Shown in pieces: positions 55,449 through 64,000 of a stretch of DNA of 64,000 nt. The stretch covers positions 5,386 to 69,385 of the forward strand of contig NZ_ABFU01000028.3 in the NCBI RefSeq assembly GCF_000171615.1, written 5' to 3'. Source of the DNA: Bacillus coahuilensis m4-4 (GTDB lineage Bacteria; Bacillota; Bacilli; Bacillales; Bacillaceae_K). Numbering within the stretch: position 1 is the stretch's first letter; each line of letters begins with the position of its first letter. The position numbers and the translations under genes were made by a program. The notes below the pieces were generated by a model. That model was not told the DNA's origin and did not search any database. It worked only from the letters and a program-made list of their open reading frames with translations.

Positions 55449-56496
55449 ATGTTTCATACAGTGGAAGAAGCTATTGAAGAATTGAAAAATGGGAAGATCG
55501 TCATGGTAGTAGATGATGAAGACAGAGAAAATGAAGGAGACTTTATCGTCCTATCAGAATATGCTACACCTGAAGCGATTAATTTTATGATAAAAGAAGG
55601 TAGGGGGCTTGTGTGTGTCCCTATTACAGAAGAACGAGCAAAAGAATTGAAATTAGAGCCAATGACTACTTCGAATACAGATAGTCATGGAACAGCCTTT
55701 ACAATAAGTGTAGATCATATAAATACACATACAGGGATAAGTGCTTTTGAACGATCTACAACGATTAAGGCATTAATCGATGAACGTGCTAGTTCCATAG
55801 ATTTTAAAAAACCTGGGCACATCTTCCCTTTAGTGGCTAAAGATGGGGTGTATTAAGGCGTGCTGGTCATACTGAAGCGGCAGTCGATTTGGCAAGACTT
55901 TCTGGATCGTATCCTTCTGGTGTTATTTGTGAAATTATTAAAGAAGATGGAACGATGGCAAGAGTTCCAGACCTTATCCAGCTATCTCAAAAGTATGATA
56001 TGAAATTAATTACGATACAAGATTTAATATCCTATAGAAGGAAAAATGAAAAGATTATTGAGAAAACTTCTGAGCAAAGGCTTGTAATTCAAGGTGACAC
56101 CTTTGAACTCATAACTTATCAAGATATTTTTACCGGATTAGAGCATTTGGCCTTAATTAAAGGGAAACCTTCTGATGAAACAACCTATGTCCGAGTACAT
56201 GCTGAATCACTTATAAAAGAACTAACTGGGGATTCTTCAGTAAAGCAAGGAATAGAGCAGATGAAGAACAAGGAACATGGTGTTTTTCTATACATTCGTA
56301 GTACCAAAACAATACATGAACAAATAAGCGAAGAAGAACTTGGTGAAGATGAATCACTGAAAGATTATGGAATTGGGGCGCAAATACTACAGGACATTGG
56401 GATAAAGAAAATGATATGGATAACAGATCACCCAAAAAAATATCCGGCTTAAAAGGGCATGGATTAGAAATTATTGAAACGATATCGCTAACTTAA
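55449..56496 (+). CDS. ribBA: RibBA with intact DHBP synthase and degenerate GTP cyclohydrolase II domain (frame-interrupted)
   Basis: The N-terminal RibB domain (residues 1-200) makes 3,4-dihydroxy-2-butanone 4-phosphate and looks intact: [37 protein letters not shown], and, after a frame break near 55846-55850, [20 protein letters not shown]. The C-terminal RibA domain is shortened. It keeps [20 protein letters not shown] and [17 protein letters not shown], but the zinc-binding CxxxxxxxxxxCxC block and the RQEGRGIGL motif are gone; this part has no Cys at all and lies in one unbroken frame. A last break near 56449-56455 precedes the end [14 protein letters not shown]. About 349 aa against about 400 in B. 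subtilis. Confidence 0.85.
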
Positions 56497-56510
56497 GAGG
56501 AGGAAGTAAC

Positions 56511-56978
56511 ATGACTAAAATATATGAAGGTAATTTAGTAGGAACTAGTTTAACTATTGGAATTGTAGTGGGAAGATTTAACGAGTTTATTACAAGTAAG
56601 CTATTAAGCGGGGCAGAAGATGCATTGATTAGGCATGGTGTAGATAAAGGGAATATTAGTGTAGCTTGGGTACCAGGTGCCTTTGAAATACCCGTTGTTG
56701 CTAAGAAGATGGCAACATCCGGTAAATACGATGCCATCATTACTTTGGGGACCGTGATCCGAGGATCAACACCTCACTTTGAATATGTAAGTGGAGAAGT
56801 TGCAAAAGGTGTTGCGAATATTAATCTTTCCGAGGGAATTCCCGTTATTTTTGGCGTATTAACAACAGATTCGATCGAGCAAGCAATCGAGCGTGCTGGT
56901 ACAAAAGCAGGAAATAAAGGGTGGGAAGCAGCTGCATCTGCAATAGAAATGGCAAATTTATTTAAAGCGATGGATTAA
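56511..56978 (+). CDS. ribH: 6,7-dimethyl-8-ribityllumazine synthase
   Basis: Makes lumazine from the RibB product and the pyrimidine from RibD; forms 60-mer shells in Bacillus that can enclose RibE. The 155 aa carry [78 protein letters not shown] and [29 protein letters not shown] precedes the ATG. Last gene of the operon; frame intact. Confidence 0.95.
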   Translation: MTKIYEGNLVGTSLTIGIVVGRFNEFITSKLLSGAEDALIRHGVDKGNISVAWVPGAFEIPVVAKKMATSGKYDAIITLGTVIRGSTPHFEYVSGEVAKGVANINLSEGIPVIFGVLTTDSIEQAIERAGTKAGNKGWEAAASAIEMANLFKAMD

Positions 56979-57311
56979 TGAACGTAACTTTAAGTCTGCA
57001 TCGCATGATATTATCCAATGGATTTTAGGATCATCTTGTATAGAAAGGCTATTTTCCAGCAGTTGTTAGAGCCTTAGAATCCTACGGGTGCTCCACCAAA
57101 TCCAATCAAAAAGTAAAGATGTTTTGCTATTAACAGTGAGAGTAGTATACAGCAGAGAACCATATAAAAACAGGAAAGAGGACATCTTTTCCTTGTTTTT
57201 TTCGTTCAAAGGAATTGGCAAATATTCTAGAGTTTGCTAAACTAATTATCTGTGGCTTACACATTAGTAAGCGGGTAGGGAGAGGGCTATTTCTGAAGGA
57301 CAGAAATAATT
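56979..57311. other. intergenic region between ribH and the purine permease gene
   Basis: 330 bases without a gene. A terminator-like hairpin is present at 57168-57203. I looked for the three-way purine riboswitch pattern before the permease and did not find it. The rest is unremarkable A+T-rich sequence. Confidence 0.5.
57168..57203 (+). terminator. intrinsic terminator
   Basis: AACAGGAAA-GAGGACATCT-TTTCCTTGTT (one mismatch) followed by T7. It may end the rib operon. Confidence 0.65.
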
Positions 57312-58598
57312 ATGAAAACTAATGGAGGAATTTTTAAGCTAAAAGAACATGAAACATCAGTTAAAACAGAACTATTTGCAGGGGTTATTGGGTTTGCAAC
57401 ACTAGCCTATATTATTATTGTTAATTCGTTAATATTAACTGAAGCTGGAATCCCTTATGAAGGAGCAGTTATTGCTACCATTCTAACATCTGCTATAGGT
57501 TCTTATATGATGGCCTTTTGGGCTAATGCACCCATATTACTCGTACCAGGTATGGGAATCAATGCAATGTTTACTTACACTCTGGTTGGAACGATGGGTT
57601 TTAGTTGGCAAGAAGCATTGGTTGTGGTGGTTATCTCAGGGGTGCTGTTTTCAATCGTTGCATTTACAAAACTAGCAACCGTAATAAATTCAAGTATTCC
57701 TAAAACGTTAAAAGAGGCTATTACAGTAGGATTGGGGTTCTTTCTTTTACTTATTGGGCTTGAAAAAGGTGGAATTGTAGTAAAGGGTGATTCTTCTATA
57801 GTCGCAATTGGTGATTTTAGTGAATTGACCGTTTTGCTCACAATAATAACGTTTATTGTAGCGATTTTGTTGTTCTTACGTAATGTACCGGGAAATTTCT
57901 TATGGAGTATATTGTTTGGTACATCTCTTGCATTGATATTTGGTATTCGACCTGATGAAACGGAATCTTCCATTCATATTAGTGATTATATCAAGGTTTT
58001 TGGTCAGTTATCTTTTGAATCTTTTTTAAGTATTCCAATGCTAGCAGGTGTATTCTCATTATCTATGGTTTTAATTTTTGAGAATATCGGTCTTGTAAAC
58101 GTGCACGTCGATATGTTAGGTCAACAGCACAAGTATAAAAAAGCCCTTCAAGCCAATGCTGTATCAGCATTTCTATCTGGAATTTTTGGAACAAGTCCAA
58201 CTGTTTCTTCTGTTGAAAGCTCATCAGCCATTTCAAGCGGTGGTAAGACAGGGTTAACAGCTTTTGTAACGGGTTCATTATTTATACTATCGATTCTTTT
58301 TATTTCTTATATTAAATGGATCCCTGATTTGGCAATCGCACCAGTTTTGATGATTATAGGATTACTAATGATTCAAAATATTCGTCATATGGAATTGTCT
58401 GATTTGTCAGAAGCTATTCCTGCATTACTTATTATCTGTATGATTCCTTTTACATACAGTATTGTAGATGGTATTGCAATTGGATTCATCTTGTATCCAC
58501 TTTTAAAAATCACGTTAGGGAAAGGGAAAGATGTTTCCGTTCCACTTTATATTATTGCCACTCTATTTTTAGTTAATTTAGTCGTGTCAGTACATTAA
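57312..58598 (+). CDS. NCS2 family purine permease (AzgA/PbuG type)
   Basis: A 428-aa membrane protein with about 13-14 helices, of the AzgA-like NCS2 branch that imports hypoxanthine, guanine or adenine. Marks: ELFAGVIGFATLAYIIIVNS, MMAFWANAPILLVPGMGINA (AzgA signature), KTLKEAITVGLGFFLLLIGL, VFSLSMVLIFENIGLVNVHV, FGTSPTVSSVESSSAISSGG and MIPFTYSIVDGIAIGFILYP. Frame intact. The ATG at 57312 has a weak ribosome site (GAAGGACAG). Substrate between purines cannot be decided. Confidence 0.9.
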   Translation: MKTNGGIFKLKEHETSVKTELFAGVIGFATLAYIIIVNSLILTEAGIPYEGAVIATILTSAIGSYMMAFWANAPILLVPGMGINAMFTYTLVGTMGFSWQEALVVVVISGVLFSIVAFTKLATVINSSIPKTLKEAITVGLGFFLLLIGLEKGGIVVKGDSSIVAIGDFSELTVLLTIITFIVAILLFLRNVPGNFLWSILFGTSLALIFGIRPDETESSIHISDYIKVFGQLSFESFLSIPMLAGVFSLSMVLIFENIGLVNVHVDMLGQQHKYKKALQANAVSAFLSGIFGTSPTVSSVESSSAISSGGKTGLTAFVTGSLFILSILFISYIKWIPDLAIAPVLMIIGLLMIQNIRHMELSDLSEAIPALLIICMIPFTYSIVDGIAIGFILYPLLKITLGKGKDVSVPLYIIATLFLVNLVVSVH

Positions 58599-58613
58599 TT
58601 ATAGGCTTAACTA

Positions 58614-58645
58614 AGGAGGAGCATGAATTCATGTTCCTCCTGTTT
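58614..58645. terminator. bidirectional intrinsic terminator
   Basis: AGGAGGA-GCATGAATTCATG-TTCCTCCT followed by GTTTTATT, between the permease and the convergent gene at 58648. Confidence 0.8.
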
Positions 58646-58647
58646 TA

Positions 58648-58938
58648 TTATTCATAAGTACCCACTTCTAAATAGTTTTTTTGTGATTTGATATATCTTT
58701 TCGCTTCATATCCAATTTGTTTATACAGGGATGGGGGAATTGTACTAGTTTTAAAATCTTGAAATTGAGGAAATATTCCTACCTGGTTAAATTTTACTCT
58801 TAATTCTCCAGTAAAATGAATGATTTTTTGCTCTTTTACGCTATATTGTACGATCGCAATGCGATCATCTTTTACTTTTCCTTCCTCTACAGCCTTCAAT
58901 GTAAAAACTACTCGAAAATTTTCATACAAAACAATCAC
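58648..58938 (-). CDS. conserved hypothetical protein, 96 aa
   Basis: A soluble beta-rich protein beginning MIVLYENFRVVFTLKAVEEG and ending YIKSQKNYLEVGTYE. The repeated short strands (RIAIVQYSVKEQKIIHFTGE) suggest a small barrel. AGAGGTGATTG precedes the ATG. Not recognised. It is divergent from dapF. Confidence 0.6.
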   Translation of the reverse strand: MIVLYENFRVVFTLKAVEEGKVKDDRIAIVQYSVKEQKIIHFTGELRVKFNQVGIFPQFQDFKTSTIPPSLYKQIGYEAKRYIKSQKNYLEVGTYE

Positions 58939-59007
58939 CTCTTTAGTTGCGTAGAAGAGATAAATATGGCAATCTATTATTATTGTTTAATAAAAGGGGG
59001 AAAAAAC

Positions 59008-59971
59008 GTGAACATACCTTTTATCAAATGCCACGGGTCTTCTAATGATTTTTTAATTATTGATGAATGGTCAAATGCTTTAGAGTTAACGGAAGAATTA
59101 CGAATCTCTTTAGCAGCTACACTTTGTGATCGAAAAGTATTAGGTGCAGATGGGATTCTATATATATCGAAGAGTAACAGAGCTGATGCCAAAATGCGAG
59201 TTATAAATGCAGATGGATCAGAAGCTTCTATGTGCGGAAATGGACTTCGTTGTGTTGCAAGATATGTGTGTGAAAAATTAAGTGTGGAGAATGCCATCAT
59301 TGAAACAATGAAGGCTATACTCTCTGTTCAAAAGGAAGCTGATATTTTTCAAGATGTGTTGACATATGGAGTGGAAATTGCTCCGGTATCATTTGATGTC
59401 CAATCCCCTCCCAATGAATGTAAATGGACCGACGTTTCACAATGAAGCCTTACCTGGTTTACCTCCTGAGAGGTTATTTACAGCAGTTTCGGTGCCGAAT
59501 CCTCATTTAATTACCATTGTGGATAAAGAAGTATTTCTTTCAAACGAACAATTTGAGATTTCAACCTATTTAAACTCACCGAATCCTATTTGCCCAGATG
59601 GAGTAAATGTATCATATGTTCATTCAATAGAAAAGGGAAAGATATTTGTACGTACATATGAAAGAGGTGTAGGTTTCACTAATGCTTGTGGGACAGCAAT
59701 GAGTGCCTCTACATTGGTGTCAGCTATACAAGGTCTCCAACAACTGGAGCAGGTAGTCGATGTATACAATCCAGGTGGCCGGGTGCAATGTGTTGTCCAC
59801 CAAAATGATGAAGGCTACTCAATGGATTTAATTGGGAATGCAACTTTTAGTTACTATGGAGAGGTATATGTAGAAGAAAATACCATTACATGGGCTAAAA
59901 AAGAAGAGACAGATGAAGAACTGAAATATGAAAAATTGAAAGAAAATGTTAATCAATTCTTATCCGTATAA
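59008..59971 (+). CDS. dapF: diaminopimelate epimerase (frame-interrupted)
   Basis: Converts LL- to meso-diaminopimelate for lysine and peptidoglycan. The two active-site cysteines are in SMCGNGLRCVARY and FTNACGTAMSASTL. N-terminus MNIPFIKCHGSSNDFLIID. A break near 59400-59412 separates the halves; the second resumes as MNVNGPTFHNEALPGL. About 321 aa, longer than the 284 aa of B. subtilis because of a C-terminal extension (EETDEELKYEKLKENVNQFL), seen in several Bacilli. Start GTG 59008 after AAAAGGGGG. Confidence 0.9.
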
Positions 59972-61812
59972 AGGAACCAATGAAGGTTCCTTTATTTTTT
60001 TTGTTGTTTGAAGAAAGAATATTATTTCTTTTAAATATGGCTGCTCCCTGTTCATTTCATAATCGTAAAATGGATCGCCGTTCTCTAAAATCCTTTCTTC
60101 AATGGTATTAATTGAAAAGTCTAAAGGTGATAAGTCCTTTTTTTTAAGTTTCATGCCAAAATAATGGTGCTGATACGAGTGCGTGGTCATTTGCACGCAA
60201 AGAATATGGAGCAATAATAGTTTTTCCTTTGCTATGTTGTACTTCATCGATGTATAATCTTTCATTTCTTTTACTTTTTAGTCTCTCTGTTGTAAAAAGA
60301 GAAGGGGATGCTTCTAGTAAATACTCTGTGAGGAACTTGGTAAACAGTTTTGTCTGTTTCCATGTAAAGCTACCGTTAGTAGGGATAAATACTTGAAGTC
60401 CTTTATTCCCTGATGTTTTAACATAAGAGTGAACATGTAAATCGTTTAACATTTGATTGAGCATCATTGCAGCTTCAACAGCGAGAGAAAATGTTGGTAG
60501 TGAGGGAGGATCTAAATCTATCACAATATCGTAGGGATTTTCATTATGATGTAATGTAAACGGTATATGATATTCAATAGCCCCTTGATTACAATACCAG
60601 ATAAGAGCTTGTAGTGAATGGCAACTTAATTTTTTACGTAAATGGATAAAGTCTGGTGCATAATCTGGTGTGTTTTTTTGATAAAATGTTTCATGGTCTA
60701 TACCTTCGGGACAGCGAATGAGTGTAAGATCTCTCTGTTTCAAATAAGGTAAAAGGTATGGTGCAAGTTTACGGTAATACATTAAAACATCTAATTTTGT
60801 GATCTTTTTGGCTCCATACATAATCTTATTTGTATTAGTTAAAGTGATTTCGTCAGGAAACTGAACTCTCATAATGCCCATTTTCTTTTTGTGTACATTC
60901 TTCTACTGTATGATGTAAAAGAAAAGTAGAAAAAGTGGGTTCTCTTAACGTATTTTCAGATAGTGTCTGTAAATAGTTTAGTTCAATACAAATTGAAGGT
61001 TCAATTGTATAGGTTTGATTTCTTTTCACCCCGTTGGACCGTATCGCTTCGATTAATGCATTTCTTTCTTCTCTTGTAAAACCATTTTTAACTTGCCCGA
61101 TTTTAATAACCTTATCTTTGCCCATAATACCGCAAGTAAAATAATCATTCTCACTGTTCCAACTCGTCACAATGCAATGTACTTTCCTCCAATTCTTCAC
61201 CTTAATCCAATCTGTCGATCGCTTACCTGGAGCATAGGCGCTCTTTCTATTTTTAGCAAGGAGTCCTTCACCAAAATGTAAAAATATTTCACCAAGGATT
61301 TCATTTGGTTGATTAAAATAGGGAACCGGAACAATGTTGATTGGGTGGCTGAAAACTATGGTACTAAAAAGGGTGGAAAGTATTGATTTTCTTTCGTCTA
61401 ATGGTGTATTCAAAAGATCTATTTCTTTATACCTTAAAATATCGAAAGCTATAAAGGTTGATGGAAATTGATTACTCAGTTTAGTGATAGTGGATGCAGA
61501 TATAGCTCGTCCCCTTTTTTGTACATGTAAAAAGTTACTACAATATTTACTAGTTAGGCATGTAATTTCCCCGTCTAAAATCAAGGGTAGATTCTTACTA
61601 ATTACAAAATCTTTAGTACTTTTAATGATTTCTGGGAATTGCGTTGTTAAATCTGTACCATGTCTACTTATGAGAGTACTATGTGATTCACCAATGGTTA
61701 GTATTCCTCTAAAACCATCATATTTTGGCTCGTACACCCATTCATTAGATGATGGAAGGCTTGTTTGAAGAGTTGGTAACATTGGTTTCAGTGGGATCAC
61801 ATCCTTGTTCAT
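59960..61812 (-). CDS. ligD: non-homologous end-joining DNA ligase LigD (frame-interrupted)
   Basis: Bacillus-type LigD of about 617 aa: ATP-dependent ligase first, then polymerase/primase; there is no 3'-phosphoesterase domain. Ligase: nucleotidyl Lys in WVYEPKYDGFRGILTIGESH, LILDGEITCL, GEGLLAKNRKSAYAPGKRST and DWIKVKNWRKVHCIV. Polymerase: RCPEGIDHETFYQKN, the metal-binding IDLDPPSLPTFSLA, and SYVKTSGNKGLQVFIP. Breaks: A-run near 60886-60895 at the domain border and near 60155-60165; the final part reads SINTIEERILENGDPFYDYE. The stop given is that of the last open frame; the true one may lie some bases earlier. Works with Ku, divergently encoded. In B. subtilis both are sporulation-controlled. 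Confidence 0.88.
59970..60002. terminator. bidirectional intrinsic terminator
   Basis: AAAGGAACC-AATGAA-GGTTCCTTT followed by ATTTTTTTT, between convergent dapF and ligD. Confidence 0.75.
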
Positions 61813-61816
61813 TAGT

Positions 61817-61830
61817 ATGTTCTAGAACAT
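61817..61830. promoter_or_regulatory. 14-bp perfect palindrome between ligD and ku
   Basis: ATGTTCTAGAACAT lies five bases before the ligD start and 61 bases before that of ku. It could bind a dimeric regulator. It does not fit the Bacillus LexA box (CGAACRNRYGTTYC). Confidence 0.35.
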
Positions 61831-61890
61831 TTCTGCTATGAATGAATTTGTAAAAACAACTAACACTAAGAAAGAAAAGGAGTGACTATA

Positions 61891-62718
61891 ATGCACACAA
61901 TCTGGAAGGGTAGTATAAGCTTTGGATTAGTCAACATACCCATTAAATTACATGCCGCAACAGAGGATCGTGATGTGAAATTAAGAAATTTACATCGTGA
62001 CTGTCATACACCAATAAAGTATGAAAAAGTTTGTCCATCATGTCAGGTGGAAATAAAACAAGAAGAGATGGTGAAAGGATATGAAATATCAAAAGGAAAA
62101 TTCGTTGTCATTGAGCAGGATGAGTTAGCCGCTTTAAGAGAAGAGATAGAGGATAAAAGTGTTGAAATTGTGGATTTCATTAAAATAGAAGAAATCGATC
62201 CCATCTATTTTGATAAGAGCTATTTTTTGTCACCTAATGAAGGTGGGAAAAAAGCGTATAGTTTATTACGAAGTGCTTTAAGGGAATCTAATAAGACAGG
62301 ACTAGCCAAAATTTCAATAAGAAGTAAAGAACAACTTGCCGTAATTAGGGTATTTAAAGAAGCGTTATTAATGGAAACTATTCATTTTCCTGATGAGGTT
62401 AGAAAAGTAGAGGATGTACCCTATGTAACATCTGAAAGTAGTATCTCTAAAAAAGAGTTAGATACTGCTTTATTGTTGATTGACCAATTAACTACTGTTT
62501 TTGATCCTGAAAAGTATCATGATGAGTACCGTAGTAAATTGCTTGATCTTATTCATTCTAGAGAATCCGGTGCAACGGTCGTAACATCTAAAGAGACAGC
62601 CACTACAAATGTGACAGACTTAATGGCAGCGCTACAAGCGTCTATCGATTCTACTAAACCTAAAAGAAAGAAAAGAACTAACAAAAAAAGACAACGAAAG
62701 TACAATAACAAGGTATGA
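61891..62718 (+). CDS. ku: non-homologous end-joining protein Ku
   Basis: Homodimeric ring that binds double-strand DNA ends and recruits LigD. The 275 aa show the bacterial Ku core: MHTIWKGSISFGLVNIPIKL, LHRDCHTPIKYEKVCPSCQV with the CxxC, EMVKGYEISKGKFVVIEQDE, DPIYFDKSYFLSPNEGGKKA and LAVIRVFKEALLMETIHFPD, then a basic C-terminal tail (KPKRKKRTNKKRQRKYNNK). Start ATG 61891 after AAAGGAGTGACTATA. Frame intact. Divergent from ligD over 78 bases. Confidence 0.95.
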   Translation: MHTIWKGSISFGLVNIPIKLHAATEDRDVKLRNLHRDCHTPIKYEKVCPSCQVEIKQEEMVKGYEISKGKFVVIEQDELAALREEIEDKSVEIVDFIKIEEIDPIYFDKSYFLSPNEGGKKAYSLLRSALRESNKTGLAKISIRSKEQLAVIRVFKEALLMETIHFPDEVRKVEDVPYVTSESSISKKELDTALLLIDQLTTVFDPEKYHDEYRSKLLDLIHSRESGATVVTSKETATTNVTDLMAALQASIDSTKPKRKKRTNKKRQRKYNNKV

Positions 62719-62732
62719 GGAGAGGGGAAAGT

Positions 62733-63397
62733 ATGCAAAGAGAAAAACTGCTACTATATATGCTTGGTATAGGATTATTTGGTTTGTTTGTATGGGGATT
62801 TGTAGAAATCATTGAGGAATGGAAAGAGAACGAAATTAAACAATTTGACGACACTGCTTTCCATATTATCCATTCAACCAGAACAGGAAATGTGACAGAG
62901 TTTATGAGTGATTTAACACAGCTTGGGGGGATTACCTGGATTGTACTCATGGTGATCATAGTGGCCATGGGTTTTACTTTATTAAAGGAATGGAAATCCT
63001 CTTTGTTTATTCTATTGACCAATGGATTAGGGGGGGCGTTCAATTGGTTGTTAAAAGAATGGTTTAAAGAGATAGACCAGCACTTGAGCAGATCGTAGAA
63101 CAGGGAGGCTATAGTTTTCCAAGTGGACACACGATGGGTAGCACGATTTTATATGGTAGCATTGCGTATGTATTTTATAGAATCCTTAAAAACAAATGGG
63201 CAAAGGTAGGGATTGTCTTTTTTTCTATTATCCTATTTTTAATGGTTGGAGTAAGTAGAATATATCTAGGAGTACACTTTGCCAGTGATGTGATTGGTGG
63301 AATTACAGCGGGTGGATCTTGGCTATTGTTTTCAATATTCCTTTTTAACGTATTAGAATGGCGTAAAAAATATAATAGACTAGTTTTAAAAGGATAA
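62733..63397 (+). CDS. PAP2 family lipid phosphatase (frame-interrupted)
   Basis: Membrane phosphatase of about 222 aa for undecaprenyl pyrophosphate, phosphatidic acid or PGP. The three PAP2 motifs are present: KEWFKRDRPALEQIV (KxxxxxxRP), YSFPSGHTMGSTIL (PSGH) and SRIYLGVHFASDVIGG (SRxxxxxHxxxD). One base is missing at about 63068-63072 inside motif 1. The first helix is LLLYMLGIGLFGLFVWGFVE. ATG 62733 follows GGAGAGGGGAAAGT. B. subtilis YodM is of this type. It follows ku by 14 bases and may be cotranscribed. Confidence 0.87.
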
Positions 63398-63405
63398 TAT
63401 AATAA

Positions 63406-63435
63406 AAGACTGAGGAAAATATACTCCTCAGTCTT
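63406..63435. terminator. terminator hairpin
   Basis: AAGACTGAGGA / TCCTCAGTCTT, 11-bp perfect stem between convergent genes. The T-rich side (GTCTTTTATT) is on the minus strand. Confidence 0.7.
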
Positions 63436-63457
63436 CAGCTCTTTATTCAAAAATGAA

Positions 63458-63652
63458 TTAATATAAATTAAATAAATAGGGTCCAATGGTAACTAAGAAT
63501 AGTAACACATACATCCCCATAAAATAGAAAGTTCCAGCAAAGACTCCCCAATCTTCATCTCTGTTTAATTTGTATATAACGAAGGTAAGCAGCGTTAATA
63601 AAAGATGAATGATAAGACTGCTTCCAGAGAAGGTTAAATAATCGGGTGCCAT
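63458..63652 (-). CDS. small membrane protein, 64 aa
   Basis: Two membrane helices (SLIIHLLLTLLTFVIYKLNR and FYFMGMYVLLFLVTIGPYLF). Its ATG directly follows the stop of the next upstream gene, so translation is probably coupled. Not recognised. Confidence 0.6.
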   Translation of the reverse strand: MAPDYLTFSGSSLIIHLLLTLLTFVIYKLNRDEDWGVFAGTFYFMGMYVLLFLVTIGPYLFNLY

Positions 63653-63654
63653 CT

Positions 63655-63930
63655 CTAGAAAATAGTCTGTTTTCCTTTTGTATAATAGAAAGCTGGCAAA
63701 ATTAAAAAGATTGCAATTGCAATATACTCTACAATCCTTTCATAGCTTCCTTCTATCCACTGAGATTTAAACATATACAGCAATATCAGCAAGGCTAGGG
63801 ATGGAAAAAACCAATAACTTGCAGTGATTAAAGCAACCAGACTACTAAAAGCCATAATAATCGATTGATAGAGTGCTTGTTTATAGTCCTCATTTGTAGG
63901 ATTCTGACTTTCAATTTTTATTGTCCTCAT
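63655..63930 (-). CDS. membrane protein, 91 aa
   Basis: Three predicted helices (IIMAFSSLVALITASYWFF, SLALLILLYMFKSQW, IVEYIAIAIFLILPAFYY) after a polar head MRTIKIESQNPTNEDYKQAL. I chose ATG 63930; it lies inside the end of the upstream gene, so coupling is likely. Family unknown; the following 64-aa gene is a likely partner. Confidence 0.6.
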   Translation of the reverse strand: MRTIKIESQNPTNEDYKQALYQSIIMAFSSLVALITASYWFFPSLALLILLYMFKSQWIEGSYERIVEYIAIAIFLILPAFYYTKGKQTIF

Positions 63931-64000
63931 GTGAGCTCGAAGCATACACATTGGTTACGGTACCTTTCACATCATACCAAGTAATGGCGTTAAGGGAAGG
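63911..64000 (-). CDS. 3' end of an unidentified gene (partial)
   Basis: Minus-strand frame open from the window edge, reading PSLNAITWYDVKGTVTNVYA then SSSHEDNKN and a TGA at 63913-63911. It overlaps the start of the 91-aa membrane protein gene, as expected for an operon. Too short to identify. Confidence 0.4.
   Translation of the reverse strand, partial: PSLNAITWYDVKGTVTNVYASSSHEDNKN

Noticed and set aside
56979-57311. Purine riboswitch before the NCS2 permease
   Set aside because: The conserved loop sequences of the purine aptamer could not be found in this gap.
57575-57973. 132-codon minus-strand frame
   Set aside because: It lies wholly inside the intact NCS2 permease gene and has no family pattern or ribosome site.
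61813-61890. LexA (SOS) box between ligD and ku
   Set aside because: The palindrome ATGTTCTAGAACAT does not match CGAACRNRYGTTYC.
1-64000. CRISPR arrays, prophage, integrase or intact insertion sequences
   Set aside because: No regularly spaced direct repeats, structural phage genes, recombinases or transposases were seen on either strand.

Overview
The window is A+T-rich chromosomal DNA from a spore-forming member of the Bacillaceae. Strong AGGAGG-type ribosome sites, frequent GTG/TTG starts, Spo0M, a YjcZ-type peptide, Ku/LigD, UgtP and several gene blocks in the same order as Bacillus subtilis all point this way. No rRNA, canonical tRNA, CRISPR array, prophage or intact insertion sequence was found.

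About thirty-five genes are interrupted by single-base frame breaks, almost all at A, T, C or G runs, and the protein family resumes at once in the next frame. This fits uncorrected homopolymer sequencing errors better than gene decay. I therefore give one CDS over the whole interrupted gene and state where the breaks lie.

Layout. 1-3700: methyltransferase, AIM24 protein, a non-coding stretch with two copies of a Bacillaceae-type palindromic repeat, and an ECF sigma / anti-sigma pair. 3793-5899: yfhP and ugtP (glucolipid synthesis). 6137-14582: a block like B. subtilis ypgQ-ypgR-brxA-ypiP-ypjP-thyA-dfrA-plsC, with the ABC-F factor yfmR inserted. 14645-23301: DUF3243, hemolysin III, SRAP, DegV, ypmR-ypmS, DUF4397, PTS IIA, YjcZ-like peptide, chemoreceptor. 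23581-31743: a lysine/beta-lysine operon (yodT, yodS, yodR, yodQ, an aldehyde dehydrogenase, ablB, kamA, yokU) behind a candidate catabolite-repression site. 31794-39116: yozE, yodN, yozD, DUF2515, spo0M, yodL, small basic spore-type peptides, deoD, YitT-like protein and ctpA. 39169-42345: PAS-STAS regulator, COG0523 GTPase, zinc-ribbon protein, GNAT. 42474-43851: MATE transporter.

43987-49112 is a carotenoid glycoside-ester cluster: CruF-like protein, acyltransferase, family 2 glycosyltransferase, CrtI-type desaturase/oxidase and a MurG-like glycosyltransferase, but no synthase. 49297-53317 holds GNAT, a tRNA-like 67-nt element without an anticodon loop, amidohydrolase, DedA, DUF4870 and patatin. 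53440-56978: an unknown membrane protein, a cysteine-poor DUF326-like protein, then an FMN riboswitch driving ribE-ribBA-ribH without ribD and with a GTP cyclohydrolase II domain that has lost its zinc cysteines. 57312-64000: NCS2 purine permease, dapF, divergent ligD and ku, PAP2 phosphatase and two small membrane proteins.

The least explained items are the tRNA-like element with its mutually exclusive hairpin, the incomplete riboswitch-controlled rib operon, the structured spacer inside the lysine operon, the synthase-less carotenoid cluster ending in a MurG paralogue, and a perfect 36-bp palindrome before ypjP.
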